A stretch of 56,687 nt of DNA from Alphaproteobacteria bacterium (GTDB lineage Bacteria > Pseudomonadota > Alphaproteobacteria > SHWA01): NCBI GenBank assembly GCA_009693995.1, contig SHWA01000004.1:1-56687 (forward strand), read 5' to 3'. Made by a program: the position numbers and the translations under genes. Of the stretch, positions 8,870 to 19,022 are shown piece by piece (within the stretch, counting starts at the first letter, position 1; the number at the start of each line of letters is the position of its first letter). Under the pieces are notes generated by a model, which did no database searches, had not been told where the DNA came from, and saw only the letters and a list, made by a program, of their open reading frames with translations.

Positions 8870-10297
8870 TCAGGGGAAACGCAGCAGGAAGCGGACCAGG
8901 CGCCGCGTGCGGTCGCCGAACAACGCCGGTGTGAAGTAACTGCCGGCCGCCCGTTTGCTGATCTCCGCCAAGGTCGGGTAGGGCGTGATGAGGGAGGCCA
9001 TCGCCGCGATCGGCAGCCGCCGTGCGATCATCAGGCACCAGGGTTGGATCAGCTCGCCCGCGTGTGCGCCGACGATGCCGGCACCCAGCACCCGGCCGCG
9101 CGGCGTGGTGATCACCTTCACCAGGCCAGCGGTGGCGCGCTCGGCCCGGGCCCGGTCGTTGTCGCCGTACGGCCAGCGCAGCACGCGGATAGCGCCATGC
9201 CGCGCGCGCGCGGTGGCCTCGGTCAGCCCCACCTGGGCGAGCTCGGGATCGGTGAAGGTGACCCAGGGGACCGCGCTGTCATCGACCCTGGCCGGCAAGC
9301 GGAACAGCAGGTTCCGCATCACGATGCCGGCGTGGTAGGCGGCCATGTGCGTGAACTGATGGCTGCCCACGACGTCGCCGATGGCGTAGGCGCGGCGATT
9401 GGTGGTGCGCAGGCGTCGATCGACCTGAATGCCGCGCGCGCTGTAGGCGATCCCCGCCGCCTCCAGCCCGAGCCCGGCGACGGTGGCGGCACGGCCGGCC
9501 GCCACCAGCAGATGGCTGCCCGAGAGGGTGCGCGCGCCGTCTGGTCCGGTGACGCGGACCGCAACGCCCCCGCCCGACGCGGCGGCGACCGCATCGACCC
9601 GGGTGCGCTCCAGGATTTCGATCCCCTCGCGGCGCAAAGCCGTGAGCGCGACCTCGGCCAGTTCCGGGTCGTCCTTGGCCAGGGCGGCGGCCATCTCGAC
9701 CACGGTCACACGGGCACCGAGCCGCCGGTGCGCCTGGGCCATCTCCAGGCCGACGGGGCCGCCGCCGACGACGATCAGATGCGCCGGGCACACCCGATTT
9801 TCGAACACGGTCTCGTTGGTGAGATAGGGGACCGCCGCCAAGCCGGGGATCGGCGGCACCAGCGGGCGCGAGCCGGTCGCGATCACGAACCGCCGCGCGC
9901 GGACCACGCTCTCGCCCGCCTGTACCGCATCGGCGGCGATGAACGCGGCATGGGCACGGATCACGCGCACACCCAGCGCGGCGAACCGCGCTTCCGAATC
10001 GTGCGGGGTGATCGACTGGATCACCTCCTGCACATGGTCCTGGACGCCGCCGAAGCGCACCCTGGGCGGCCCGCCGTCCAGGCCGAAGGGTGCGGCGCTC
10101 TCCTGGGCGTGGGCGCGGTGCGCCGCCGCCAGCATCGCCTTGGACGGTACGCAGCCATAATTGAGGCAGTCGCCGCCCATCCGCGCAGCCTCGATCAGGA
10201 CCACGTCGGCTCCCATCTGGCTGGCACCAGCCGCGACCGACAGGCCGCCGGAGCCCGCGCCGATGACACAGATGTCCGCCCGCACCTGATTCGCCAT
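8870..10297 (-). CDS. Pyridine nucleotide-disulfide oxidoreductase (Lpd/MerA-like)
   Basis: FAD flavoprotein of 475 residues. It has the FAD dinucleotide motif VIGAGSGGLS, the redox-active disulfide GGDCLNYGCVPSK, the NAD motif VVGGGPVGLEMA and the second FAD motif RAYAIGDVVG. The C-terminus YPTLAEISKRAAGSYF carries Tyr where dihydrolipoamide dehydrogenase has the catalytic His, and the Cys-Cys tail of true mercuric reductase is absent. It therefore belongs to the broad group often mislabelled as mercuric reductase; the physiological substrate is unknown. It is transcribed away from the PrsT gene. Confidence 0.85.
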   Translation of the reverse strand: MANQVRADICVIGAGSGGLSVAAGASQMGADVVLIEAARMGGDCLNYGCVPSKAMLAAAHRAHAQESAAPFGLDGGPPRVRFGGVQDHVQEVIQSITPHDSEARFAALGVRVIRAHAAFIAADAVQAGESVVRARRFVIATGSRPLVPPIPGLAAVPYLTNETVFENRVCPAHLIVVGGGPVGLEMAQAHRRLGARVTVVEMAAALAKDDPELAEVALTALRREGIEILERTRVDAVAAASGGGVAVRVTGPDGARTLSGSHLLVAAGRAATVAGLGLEAAGIAYSARGIQVDRRLRTTNRRAYAIGDVVGSHQFTHMAAYHAGIVMRNLLFRLPARVDDSAVPWVTFTDPELAQVGLTEATARARHGAIRVLRWPYGDNDRARAERATAGLVKVITTPRGRVLGAGIVGAHAGELIQPWCLMIARRLPIAAMASLITPYPTLAEISKRAAGSYFTPALFGDRTRRLVRFLLRFP

Positions 10298-10472
10298 GGA
10301 CCCGTCCCTCTCGCCCTGCGCCCGCCTGGTTGGGAACTATCGCCGCTGGCTAAGTACCGCCACCAATCACGGTTGCACACGTACCCGTGTGACGGTGGTC
10401 GCGGCCCGGATGCGTTGGTGCGGGGTAACACGGCGCATAGTTGACCATTGCTTAAAGCCGGCGTCGGCACAA

Positions 10473-10488
10473 TGGCGCCCGGCCTGCT
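10473..10488 (+). promoter_or_regulatory. Candidate sigma-54 (-24/-12) promoter of prsT
   Basis: TGGCGCCCGGCCTGCT has the invariant GG and GC dinucleotides separated by exactly 10 bases, and ends with the TGCT often seen at -12. It lies about 60 bp before the prsT start codon. The -24 element TGGC is good but CGCC departs from the usual ACG, and GC-rich DNA gives such matches by chance, so support is modest. Confidence 0.35.
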
Positions 10489-10546
10489 AGAATTTGGGTT
10501 GGCATGGTGCCGGGTCGCGCTCCGCGCCCGCCACCGGAGGTCGCGA

Positions 10547-13363
10547 ATGTCGGCTGCACGCGCTGGATGTCTGGGATGGCTGCTGCTCGCGCTGCTCCTT
10601 GCGCCTGCCGCCGCGGCCGACACCCGGACCGCCGGCACCCCGACCGGCCACTACGACGAGGCCCTGACGTTCTACGAGAAGGGCGACACCCGGGCGGCGA
10701 TCGTCGCGCTCAAGGCGGCGCTGGTGGCGGAGCCCCGGCACCTGCCGGCGCGCGTGCTCCTGGGCCAGGCCTACCTGCGCAATGGCGACATCGTCGCGGC
10801 GGAGTTCGAACTGCTGCGCGCCCGCGAAATGGGGGCGGATGAGAACTCGATCATCGTGCCGCTGGCCCAGGCCTATCTGCTGCAAGGCAAGGCCCGCGAG
10901 GTGCTGGGTGAGTTCCGCACGCGCGGCCGTCCGCGGGACGTGGAAACCGAGCCGCTGCTGCTCCACGGCGCCGCCCATCTCAAGCGCCTGCACGTGATCG
11001 AGGCGGAGCAGTCGTTCCGCGAGGCGGCGCAGCTCCGGCCCGACTACGCCGCGCCCGAGCTCGGGCTCGCCCAGGCGCTGGTGTTCAGGGGTGACGTCGC
11101 TGGCGCGGCGGAGCGGGTCCAGGCGGCACGGCAGCGTGATCCCGAACACGCCGACGTCTGGGCCCTGACCGGCGATGTGCGCCGCCTGCAGGGCGACAAC
11201 CGGGGCGCGATCGAAGCGTACGGTATGGCGATCGCCCGCAATCCGTCGCATATCAGCGCCCGTCTGGGGCGGGCCGGCGCGCTGATCCACACCAACCAGA
11301 ACGACGCGGCCTTCGCCGACGTGAACGCGATCCTGGACATGCTGCCGAACGAGCCGCAGGCCGCCTATCTCCTGGCGGTGCTGCTGGCGCGCCAACAGCG
11401 CACCCAGAACGCCCTCACGGTGCTGCGCGAAGTGGCTGCCATCGTCGGCGGCTATGACATCGACCGGCTCGACTACTCGCCGGCGCTGCTGCTGATCGGT
11501 GGCGTCGCCCATTATCTGACCGACAACCTCGACCAGGCCTATACCCTGCTCAGCCGCTATCGTGACCTGGTCCGGCACAATGCGATCGCCAATCGGGTTC
11601 TCGCCTCGGTGCTGACCCGGCGCGGCGAGAGCCAGCGCGCCGTCGCGCTGCTCGAGGAATCGGTCGGAGTGACCGGGGGCGACGTTCAGCTTCTGGCGCA
11701 GCTCGCCGCGACGTACCTGAGCCAAGGCCAGTACGTGCGCGCGACCGAGACTTTCGAGCGCGCGGCCGCCGCCTATCCGAAGCAGGCGGCGATTCGCACC
11801 CAGCTCGGCCTGGCGCGGCTGTGGGGCGGCGACAGCCGGCAAGCGGCCGAAGACCTGCAACAGGCCCTCGCCCTGGATCCCACCTCGCAGCGCGCCGAGT
11901 ACCTGCTCGCCGTATCGCAACTGCATCATCACGACTATGCCGCCGCGCTGACGACGGCCGAGCGGCTGGCCAGCCGCGAACCGACCAACCCGCTCGCGGC
12001 CAACTTCCGCGGCGCCGCGCAGACGGGGCTCGGCGACGTGGCCGCCGCGCGGCTCAGCTTCGAGCAGGCAGTCACGCTCAGCCCGCGCTATCTGCCGGCG
12101 CAGCTGAACCTGGCACGACTGATGATCCGCACGGGACAGCCGGATGCGGCCCGCGAGCGCCTGGTGCAGGTGCTGGCTCAGAACACCGGCAGCGTGACGG
12201 CCATGCTCGAGTTGGCACGGATCGACCAACAGTTGGGCCGGTTGACCGACGCCGTCGTCTGGGCCGAGCGCGCCCGCGCCGCCGCCGGCAGCGACCGCGA
12301 GGCGACCGCGCTGCTGATGGATCTCTATGTTCGCGTCAGCCGCAGCGAGGACGCGCTGATGGTGGCGCGCGATCTGGAGTCGCTTGCGCCCGACGACGTC
12401 GATGTCGTGGAGGCGATCGGCAAGGTCGAGCTGGCGACCCTCCGGCACTTGCGCGCCTCCACCACGTTCCGCCGCGCCGGCGAGCTTCTCGCCGGCTCGC
12501 CCGAGGGACTGCACCGCGTTGCCAACTATCTGCTGCGCGCGCGCGACACGGAAGGGGCCCGCCAATTGCTGCGCCGCGCGCTCCTGGTCAATCAGAGCTA
12601 CCTGCCGGCATACGCCGCGCTGGTCGAGATCGAGCTCGGCAATGGCAACCTCGGCGAGGCGATGCGGATCGCGAATGAGGCGAATGGTGCCCAGCCGGCC
12701 GCCGCGCTGGGACAGATTCTGCGCGGGGACGTACTGGCGCGGCAGGGCCGGCTGGTGGAGGCCGAGGCCGCATATTCATCCGCGTTGGCGCGCGAGCCTT
12801 CGTCCAACATCGTCGTCCGCCTGTACCGGATCAAGCGCGACCGCAACCAGCACGCGGCCGGCGTGAAGCTGCTCGAGGACTGGCTGGCGGAGCGCCCCGA
12901 TGATCCGGTCGTACGGCTGGTGCTCGCCACCGCCCACATCCACGCCAAGCAGCCGGAGACCGCGATCGCGCTCCTCGAGCGCATGGTCGCAGACGGAGTG
13001 CAGAGCGCCGCGGTGCTCAACAACCTGGCGTGGCTCTATCACGAGAAGGGGGATTCCCGGGCGCTGGCAATGGCCGAGCGGGCCTACGCGCTGACACCGG
13101 ACGATGTCGCCACCATCGACACCCTGGGCTGGATCGCGACCCACCGCGGCGACACCATGCGCGGCCTCAATCTGTTGCGCGAGGCCCATGCGCGCGCCTC
13201 GACCGACCCGCGTGTCCGCTACCACCTGGCGGTCGCGCTGCGCCGCGCGGGGCGCACCCAGGAGGCGCGGCGCGAACTCGAGCAGGCGCTGGGCGCCGGT
13301 ATCCCCTTCGCCGACACCGCGGCGGCGCGGGCCCTGCTGCGGCAGCTCGGCAGCGGCGGCTGA
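10547..13363 (+). CDS. prsT: PEP-CTERM/exosortase system TPR protein PrsT
   Basis: Large exported repeat protein of 938 residues from ATG 10547, which has a GGAGG site 6 bases upstream. A signal peptide (LGWLLLALLLAPAAAADT) is followed by more than twenty consecutive TPR-like helices, recognised by repeats such as ALTFYEKGDTRAAIVALKAAL, LGQAYLRNGDIVAAEFELL and LLAQLAATYLSQGQYVRA. This length and repeat content match the PrsT family found beside exosortase A polysaccharide clusters. I see no lipobox Cys. A PEP-CTERM protein gene lies downstream on the other strand, which supports the assignment; the exosortase itself is outside the window. Confidence 0.82.
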   Translation: MSAARAGCLGWLLLALLLAPAAAADTRTAGTPTGHYDEALTFYEKGDTRAAIVALKAALVAEPRHLPARVLLGQAYLRNGDIVAAEFELLRAREMGADENSIIVPLAQAYLLQGKAREVLGEFRTRGRPRDVETEPLLLHGAAHLKRLHVIEAEQSFREAAQLRPDYAAPELGLAQALVFRGDVAGAAERVQAARQRDPEHADVWALTGDVRRLQGDNRGAIEAYGMAIARNPSHISARLGRAGALIHTNQNDAAFADVNAILDMLPNEPQAAYLLAVLLARQQRTQNALTVLREVAAIVGGYDIDRLDYSPALLLIGGVAHYLTDNLDQAYTLLSRYRDLVRHNAIANRVLASVLTRRGESQRAVALLEESVGVTGGDVQLLAQLAATYLSQGQYVRATETFERAAAAYPKQAAIRTQLGLARLWGGDSRQAAEDLQQALALDPTSQRAEYLLAVSQLHHHDYAAALTTAERLASREPTNPLAANFRGAAQTGLGDVAAARLSFEQAVTLSPRYLPAQLNLARLMIRTGQPDAARERLVQVLAQNTGSVTAMLELARIDQQLGRLTDAVVWAERARAAAGSDREATALLMDLYVRVSRSEDALMVARDLESLAPDDVDVVEAIGKVELATLRHLRASTTFRRAGELLAGSPEGLHRVANYLLRARDTEGARQLLRRALLVNQSYLPAYAALVEIELGNGNLGEAMRIANEANGAQPAAALGQILRGDVLARQGRLVEAEAAYSSALAREPSSNIVVRLYRIKRDRNQHAAGVKLLEDWLAERPDDPVVRLVLATAHIHAKQPETAIALLERMVADGVQSAAVLNNLAWLYHEKGDSRALAMAERAYALTPDDVATIDTLGWIATHRGDTMRGLNLLREAHARASTDPRVRYHLAVALRRAGRTQEARRELEQALGAGIPFADTAAARALLRQLGSGG

Positions 13364-13379
13364 GGGTATTTCGGGGGGT

Positions 13380-13468
13380 ATTTCGGGGACACAATACTTA
13401 ATTCTGTTATTATTACCGAGGCACCTGATCTGATTCAGGCGTACAATTATGTATTGTGTCCCCGAAAT
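13380..13468. repeat. Palindromic element with GGGGACACAATAC arms (copy 1)
   Basis: Imperfect inverted repeat of about 27 bp. Left arm 13380-13406 and right arm 13442-13468 share ATTTCGGGGACACAATAC then TAATT with a few mismatches, around a 35-bp AT-richer centre. The core GGGGACACAATACTTAATT is also found, as a perfect 29-bp inverted repeat, at 53865-53963. No transposase is present, so this looks like a non-autonomous element of the kind mobilised by REP-associated or IS200-like transposases; that link is from memory of similar sequences. It supplies the last codons and stop of the PEP-CTERM gene. Confidence 0.7.
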
Positions 13469-14262
13469 TTATGCTGGCGCCGACGGCGCGCGAACAGGGC
13501 GAGGCAGAAGGCGCCGATCGCCAGCAGCGCGAGCGGGGTCGGCTCGGAAATCTTGGCGGCGCGCCGGATCATGTCGATGGCGCCGGACGCCGCCAACGCG
13601 ACCAGGTCGGTGCGCTTGTCGCGCAGGTCGAAATTGACCTGACCGAGCTTCTCCGTCCCGCTGGCGCCGGCCGCCAGCTGCTGGCCGAACCCCTGGGGCA
13701 ATGGCACCGGCATGCGCGACCCATCCAGGAAGCCGATGGTCGCCTCGGCGCACGCGCGCTCGCTGCCTTCGGCGCAGGGCGCGGTGCGCGCGTCCAGCAT
13801 GTCGCCGCTGAGCAGGTCGCTCGGTTTATCGAACGTGAAGGAGAACGCGGCGGTCGCACCGGGGGCGACAATCGGCAGAGAACCGTGCCGCCGCCCGGGA
13901 CTCGCGGCGGCGAGGACCGCCCTGCGTGACGCCGCCGGGGATTCCGGTTTGGACGCCAGAGAGACGACCGCGGTGCGCGCGCCCGACCCCCGCGAGTCGG
14001 CAGTTGATCCCTGGGCGCCAGCGCCGGCACGACCACGGGGCTCGGCAGCCTGGAAATTGCCGAGGCTCGCGTCGATCGGCTGCCCCGCCCGGTACTGGCG
14101 CCCCGCCAAGTCGCCATAGCCGAGCGTGCCGACCCCGGCCTCGAACCCGAAGCGGTCGAATTCGACGATCCACGCGCGCGCCTCGGGCGCCGCCATCAGC
14201 AGGATGGCCATCCCGAGTCGCAGAGCGAAGCGCAAAGACCGTTTCACTACCACCATACTCAC
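13447..14262 (-). CDS. PEP-CTERM sorting-domain exported protein
   Basis: Secreted protein of about 271 residues of unknown function. An N-terminal signal (LRLGMAILLMAAPEARAW) and a C-terminal exosortase signal are both present: SEPTP, a hydrophobic segment LALLAIGAFCLALFA, then RRRRQ. The middle is low-complexity Ala/Gly/Ser with Gly-rich FGFEAGVGTLGYGD near the start. After RRRRQ the frame reads HKFRGHNT and stops; these residues are encoded by the palindromic element at 13380-13468, so the original stop was replaced. Start is GTG 14262 or ATG 14256. The TPR gene prsT is the convergent neighbour. Confidence 0.75.
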   Translation of the reverse strand: MSMVVVKRSLRFALRLGMAILLMAAPEARAWIVEFDRFGFEAGVGTLGYGDLAGRQYRAGQPIDASLGNFQAAEPRGRAGAGAQGSTADSRGSGARTAVVSLASKPESPAASRRAVLAAASPGRRHGSLPIVAPGATAAFSFTFDKPSDLLSGDMLDARTAPCAEGSERACAEATIGFLDGSRMPVPLPQGFGQQLAAGASGTEKLGQVNFDLRDKRTDLVALAASGAIDMIRRAAKISEPTPLALLAIGAFCLALFARRRRQHKFRGHNT

Positions 14263-14509
14263 CGCGCCGCCACTTGGCGCCTCATGGTTTCACCATCCTG
14301 CCGCAGCCCGCCCAATGACTTAGGCGCACCATCACGGCGCCCGCGCGGGCCGTGACACCGGCCACCCTGCCCGAAACATCCTTAAGATCGGTTTGGGAGG
14401 CCGCGCGCCCGGCGTTCACCCCCTTTGGGCAGATAGGGTGGCCAACCGCCGCCGCCAAGCCATGCCCCAAATCCAGCCAAATCAAGATCGCACGCCGGGG
14501 GGCCGCAGC

Positions 14510-14526
14510 GTGTGATCCAGATCACC
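14510..14526. promoter_or_regulatory. CRP/FNR-like palindrome
   Basis: GTGATCCAGATCAC is a perfect 14-bp palindrome within TGTGATCCAGATCACC, very close to the E. coli CRP consensus TGTGA-N6-TCACA. It lies about 250 bp upstream of the PEP-CTERM gene and overlaps the 3' end of the neighbouring oxidoreductase gene. Whether a CRP-family protein acts here is not known from the sequence. Confidence 0.35.
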
Positions 14527-15478
14527 TCCCGCCGGCGTAGCGCGGCAGCAGGCGCTCGCCGAAGAAGCGCATGCCGGGCACCGGCGGCATCGGCTGGATC
14601 ACCACATAGCCGACGCCCGCCGCCGCCCACGCCTCGATGCGCTCGGCGATTGCTCCCGCCTCACCCAACAGATTGGCGCCCAGCACGTCGTCCACGGTCG
14701 GCGGCACCGGGAACCGGTGCTGGCGCTCGGCCGCGTAGATCTCGGCCCACCGCCGCGTGTCGGTGGCGTCCTTGCCGGCGAGAAGCACCGCCGAAACCGC
14801 CACTTGCAGCGGGCGCGCGAGACTGGCGCGCATGGGGCCCACCAGGTCGGCGACTGAGGCCGGTGCCTTGCTGTACATGAACCAGCAGTCCGCGTGCCGC
14901 CGCACCAGGCCCTGGGTGCGCGTCGAATCGCCGGCGATCCAGATCGGCGGGTGGGGCTGCTGCACCGGCTTCGGGTTGCAATAGGCGTCGCGGAAGGTGA
15001 AATAGCGGCCCTGGTGGGTGGTGACCGGCTGGGTCCAGAGCGCGCGCATGACGGCGAGCGCCTCATCCAGGCGCGCCACCCGCCCCGCGGGGTCGTCCCA
15101 ATCGAAGCCGTATGACCGGGCCTCGGCCTCGAACCAGGCCGAGCCGGGGGCGACGATCACGCGGCCCTGAGTGATCTCGTCCAGGGTGGCCACCATCTTG
15201 GCGAACAGGCCCGGATGGCGGAACAGGTTGTTCAAGGAATGGCCGCCGAGGCGCAACCGCTTGGTCATCGCCCCGATCGCGGTCAGGGTGGTCCAGTGTT
15301 CGAGGATCGGCTTGGCGCGGTCGAGGTGCGCGTTCTCGACATGGTCGGGAATCCAGATCGAGTCGAAGCCGAGATCCTCGGCGATGCGCGCCATCTCGAG
15401 GGCGTAGGCAAAGCCGGCGGAGCCGGCTCCCATCTCGCCCTGGATGTTCAGGCGCACACCGAATTTGAGCTTGGGCAT
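14522..15478 (-). CDS. LLM-class (luciferase-like) flavin-dependent oxidoreductase
   Basis: TIM-barrel oxidoreductase of 318 residues, flavin- or F420-dependent. Recognised by MARIAEDLGFDSIWIPDHV (family N-terminus), LDEITQGRVIVAPGSAWFEAEA (the GRV...G.GW-like motif), and HPPIWIAGDSTRTQGLVRRHADCWF. ATG 15478 is the only sensible start. A second, distinct LLM protein is encoded at 19023-19949. Substrate and cofactor cannot be told; these families are often annotated as F420-dependent by default although many use FMN. Confidence 0.85.
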   Translation of the reverse strand: MPKLKFGVRLNIQGEMGAGSAGFAYALEMARIAEDLGFDSIWIPDHVENAHLDRAKPILEHWTTLTAIGAMTKRLRLGGHSLNNLFRHPGLFAKMVATLDEITQGRVIVAPGSAWFEAEARSYGFDWDDPAGRVARLDEALAVMRALWTQPVTTHQGRYFTFRDAYCNPKPVQQPHPPIWIAGDSTRTQGLVRRHADCWFMYSKAPASVADLVGPMRASLARPLQVAVSAVLLAGKDATDTRRWAEIYAAERQHRFPVPPTVDDVLGANLLGEAGAIAERIEAWAAAGVGYVVIQPMPPVPGMRFFGERLLPRYAGGR

Positions 15479-15522
15479 GGCGACCCTTTACAACCACCAC
15501 TTCAACCACCGCTTCAGCGAAT

Positions 15523-16464
15523 TCAACCGAGACGCGAGAGAAGCGTCATCAATTCGCGCCATTCGCGTTTGCCGAGGCCGCTGGTCTCGGGCACCACGGC
15601 CTCGCCGGCGAGCAGGCGGCGGACCACGGCCAGCGCCGAGGCGGACAGGTGAGCACCGTTCAGCCGTTGCTCCTCGAAAGCGGCGCACGTGAGCGGCGCC
15701 CAGCGCCGGACCGTCTCCAGCAGCGCCCGGGCGTAGACCCGAATCTCGTGCTGCGCGTGGGCATCCGCGCGTAGGCTGATGAAATGCAGCAGGTTGTGCA
15801 GGTCGATCTTCCAGTACCACTGGGTATAGAAGTTCAGGCTCAGATTCATGCGCGCCAGCTCGCGCGCGAGGCCCTGGCGGCCCGGGTCCCGCACCTCACC
15901 AGTGGCGTCCTGGTTCATCAGGTCGAGGTAGTCGTCGTAGGCCCGGGTCGCGTCCGCCCGCAGCAGGTCCAGCACCCGCGCCGCCTCGGCCCCGCCCAGC
16001 ACCGCGCCGCGGCCCTGGCGGTTGTCGGCCGCTTGCGCGGCCAGGTGTTGCGGCGCCGGCACATAGAATTCGTTATCCAGGATCGAATACCGTGCCGAGT
16101 ACTCGTTCACATTGGCGGTGCGGTGGCGGATCCATTGCCGCGCCACGAAGATCGGCAGTTTGCAGTGGTATTTGATCTCGCACATCTCGAAGGGCGTCGT
16201 ATGCCGGTGCCGGATCAGGTAGTTGATCAGCCCGGCGTCGTCGCGGGCATGGCGGGTGCCGCGGCCGTAGGAGACGCGGGCTGCCTGCACCACCGCCCCG
16301 TCGTCGCCCATGTAGTCGATGACGCGGATGAAGCCGTGGTCGAGGAGCGGGATCGCCTGGTAGAGGATTTCCTCCAATGCCGGCACGGTGGCGCGGCGGG
16401 TGGCGACGCTCTCGGCGCGAAGGGCATCGATCTCCCGCTCCTGCTCGGGCGTGAGGTGGGGCAT
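15523..16464 (-). CDS. thyX: FAD-dependent thymidylate synthase
   Basis: ThyX methylates dUMP to dTMP using methylene-tetrahydrofolate, NADPH and FAD, without producing dihydrofolate. The signature RHR-X7-S is present as [11 protein letters not shown], preceded by IFVARQWI. Other family segments are [41 protein letters not shown] and [16 protein letters not shown]. The product has 313 residues, on the long side for the family but typical of alphaproteobacterial members. Start at ATG 16464. It is transcribed away from ssrA. Confidence 0.95.
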   Translation of the reverse strand: MPHLTPEQEREIDALRAESVATRRATVPALEEILYQAIPLLDHGFIRVIDYMGDDGAVVQAARVSYGRGTRHARDDAGLINYLIRHRHTTPFEMCEIKYHCKLPIFVARQWIRHRTANVNEYSARYSILDNEFYVPAPQHLAAQAADNRQGRGAVLGGAEAARVLDLLRADATRAYDDYLDLMNQDATGEVRDPGRQGLARELARMNLSLNFYTQWYWKIDLHNLLHFISLRADAHAQHEIRVYARALLETVRRWAPLTCAAFEEQRLNGAHLSASALAVVRRLLAGEAVVPETSGLGKREWRELMTLLSRLG

Positions 16465-16555
16465 GGCTTCTCCCGGGCGACTGTGAGCGCGACTCTAACG
16501 CCAAGGCACGCGGGAAGGCAGCCCCTTCCACCCAGTCACCCGAGGCCCTATATTG

Positions 16556-16850
16556 CAAAGTGTCGGCGCGAGCCGACTATGGCGATAAATGCCGTGTGGA
16601 ATAAGCGGAGCGGACCCGGGGGCAGTACCCGGCGCCTCCACCAACCTCTTCCACCACGCGGGGTCCGCGTGGCCGACGGGGGCGAACCAGGATCGACGCA
16701 CGTAGTAAAGGCCCGGACTTTGCCCGGTATGATTCCGCCGTTAACGGGTCAAAATCACAACCGCCAACGACAACGAGTTGGCTCTCGCTGCCTAGCAGTA
16801 GGTAAGCGCGGTTCGGGGGGCACCGGGCAACAGAAGCCCCCCACTTACCT
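16556..16850 (+). ncRNA. ssrA: tmRNA, circularly permuted two-piece form
   Basis: The gene order is permuted: the acceptor piece comes first and ends in CGCCTCC-A-CCA at 16643, then a removable linker with hairpin CCACGCG/CGCGTGG, then the coding piece beginning GGGGGCG at 16678. GGGGGCG pairs with CGCCTCC to form the acceptor stem. The tag frame encodes ANDNELALAA and stops at TAG 16793-16795; it may begin one or two codons earlier. A final pseudoknot-like region pairs GGTAAG with CTTACC, ending near 16848. A TATATT -10-like box lies at 16549-16554 with only a weak -35. The RNA rescues stalled ribosomes and marks the nascent chain for ClpXP. The exact 5' end is an estimate. Confidence 0.92.
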
Positions 16851-16880
16851 CTCGCTCTCCTCCCACCCGGCGCCCGCGAC

Positions 16881-17369
16881 GTGACCGAGCCAAACGCCAA
16901 GGACCTGCTGCGCTACGACCGCATCCTGGACCAGGCGCTGCGGTCGGTGCTGCGCACCGTACTGCTGCGGGTGGCGAAGGACGGCCTGCCCGGTGCGCAC
17001 CATCTGTTCATCTCCTTCACCACCACCCACCCGGGGGTCGAGATGGCCAACCACATGCGCCAACGCCACCCCGACACCATGACCATCGTACTGCAGCACC
17101 AATACTGGGGGCTTGAAGTCACGGAGGATGCCTTTGCCGTGACGCTCAGCTTCGCCAAGCTCAACGAGCGCCTGCGCGTGCCGTTCGCGGCGCTGGTTGC
17201 CTTCTCGGATCCGTCCGTCAAGTTCGGCCTGCAGTTCACCCAGCCGGATCAGCCGGCGCCGGAGCGCCCGCCCCCGCCGCCTTCTGGCGGCGGCGAACCA
17301 AAGCCGAAAGCCGGTGCCCCATCCGCCGGTGTCGTCGCCCTCGATACCTTCCGCAAGGGCAAGCGCTAG
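16881..17369 (+). CDS. sspB: ClpXP adaptor SspB (alphaproteobacterial type)
   Basis: Adaptor that binds ssrA-tagged proteins and hands them to ClpXP. The 162-residue product starts at GTG 16881 and has the family core [38 protein letters not shown] and [13 protein letters not shown]. It then has a Pro/Gly-rich linker and a short basic C-terminal tail, [12 protein letters not shown], where SspB proteins carry the ClpX-docking peptide. The gene begins about 30 bp after the end of ssrA, so the tag RNA and the tag adaptor are side by side. Confidence 0.92.
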   Translation: MTEPNAKDLLRYDRILDQALRSVLRTVLLRVAKDGLPGAHHLFISFTTTHPGVEMANHMRQRHPDTMTIVLQHQYWGLEVTEDAFAVTLSFAKLNERLRVPFAALVAFSDPSVKFGLQFTQPDQPAPERPPPPPSGGGEPKPKAGAPSAGVVALDTFRKGKR

Positions 17370-17395
17370 CGCCGGCCCGAGCACAGAGGAACGCC

Positions 17396-19006
<1,611 letters not shown>

Positions 19007-19022
19007 GCATGCCGCACCCGCC

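Noticed and set aside
8870..10297. Mercuric reductase
   Set aside because: No C-terminal Cys pair, no HMA domain and no mer genes; only the general flavoprotein fold is supported.
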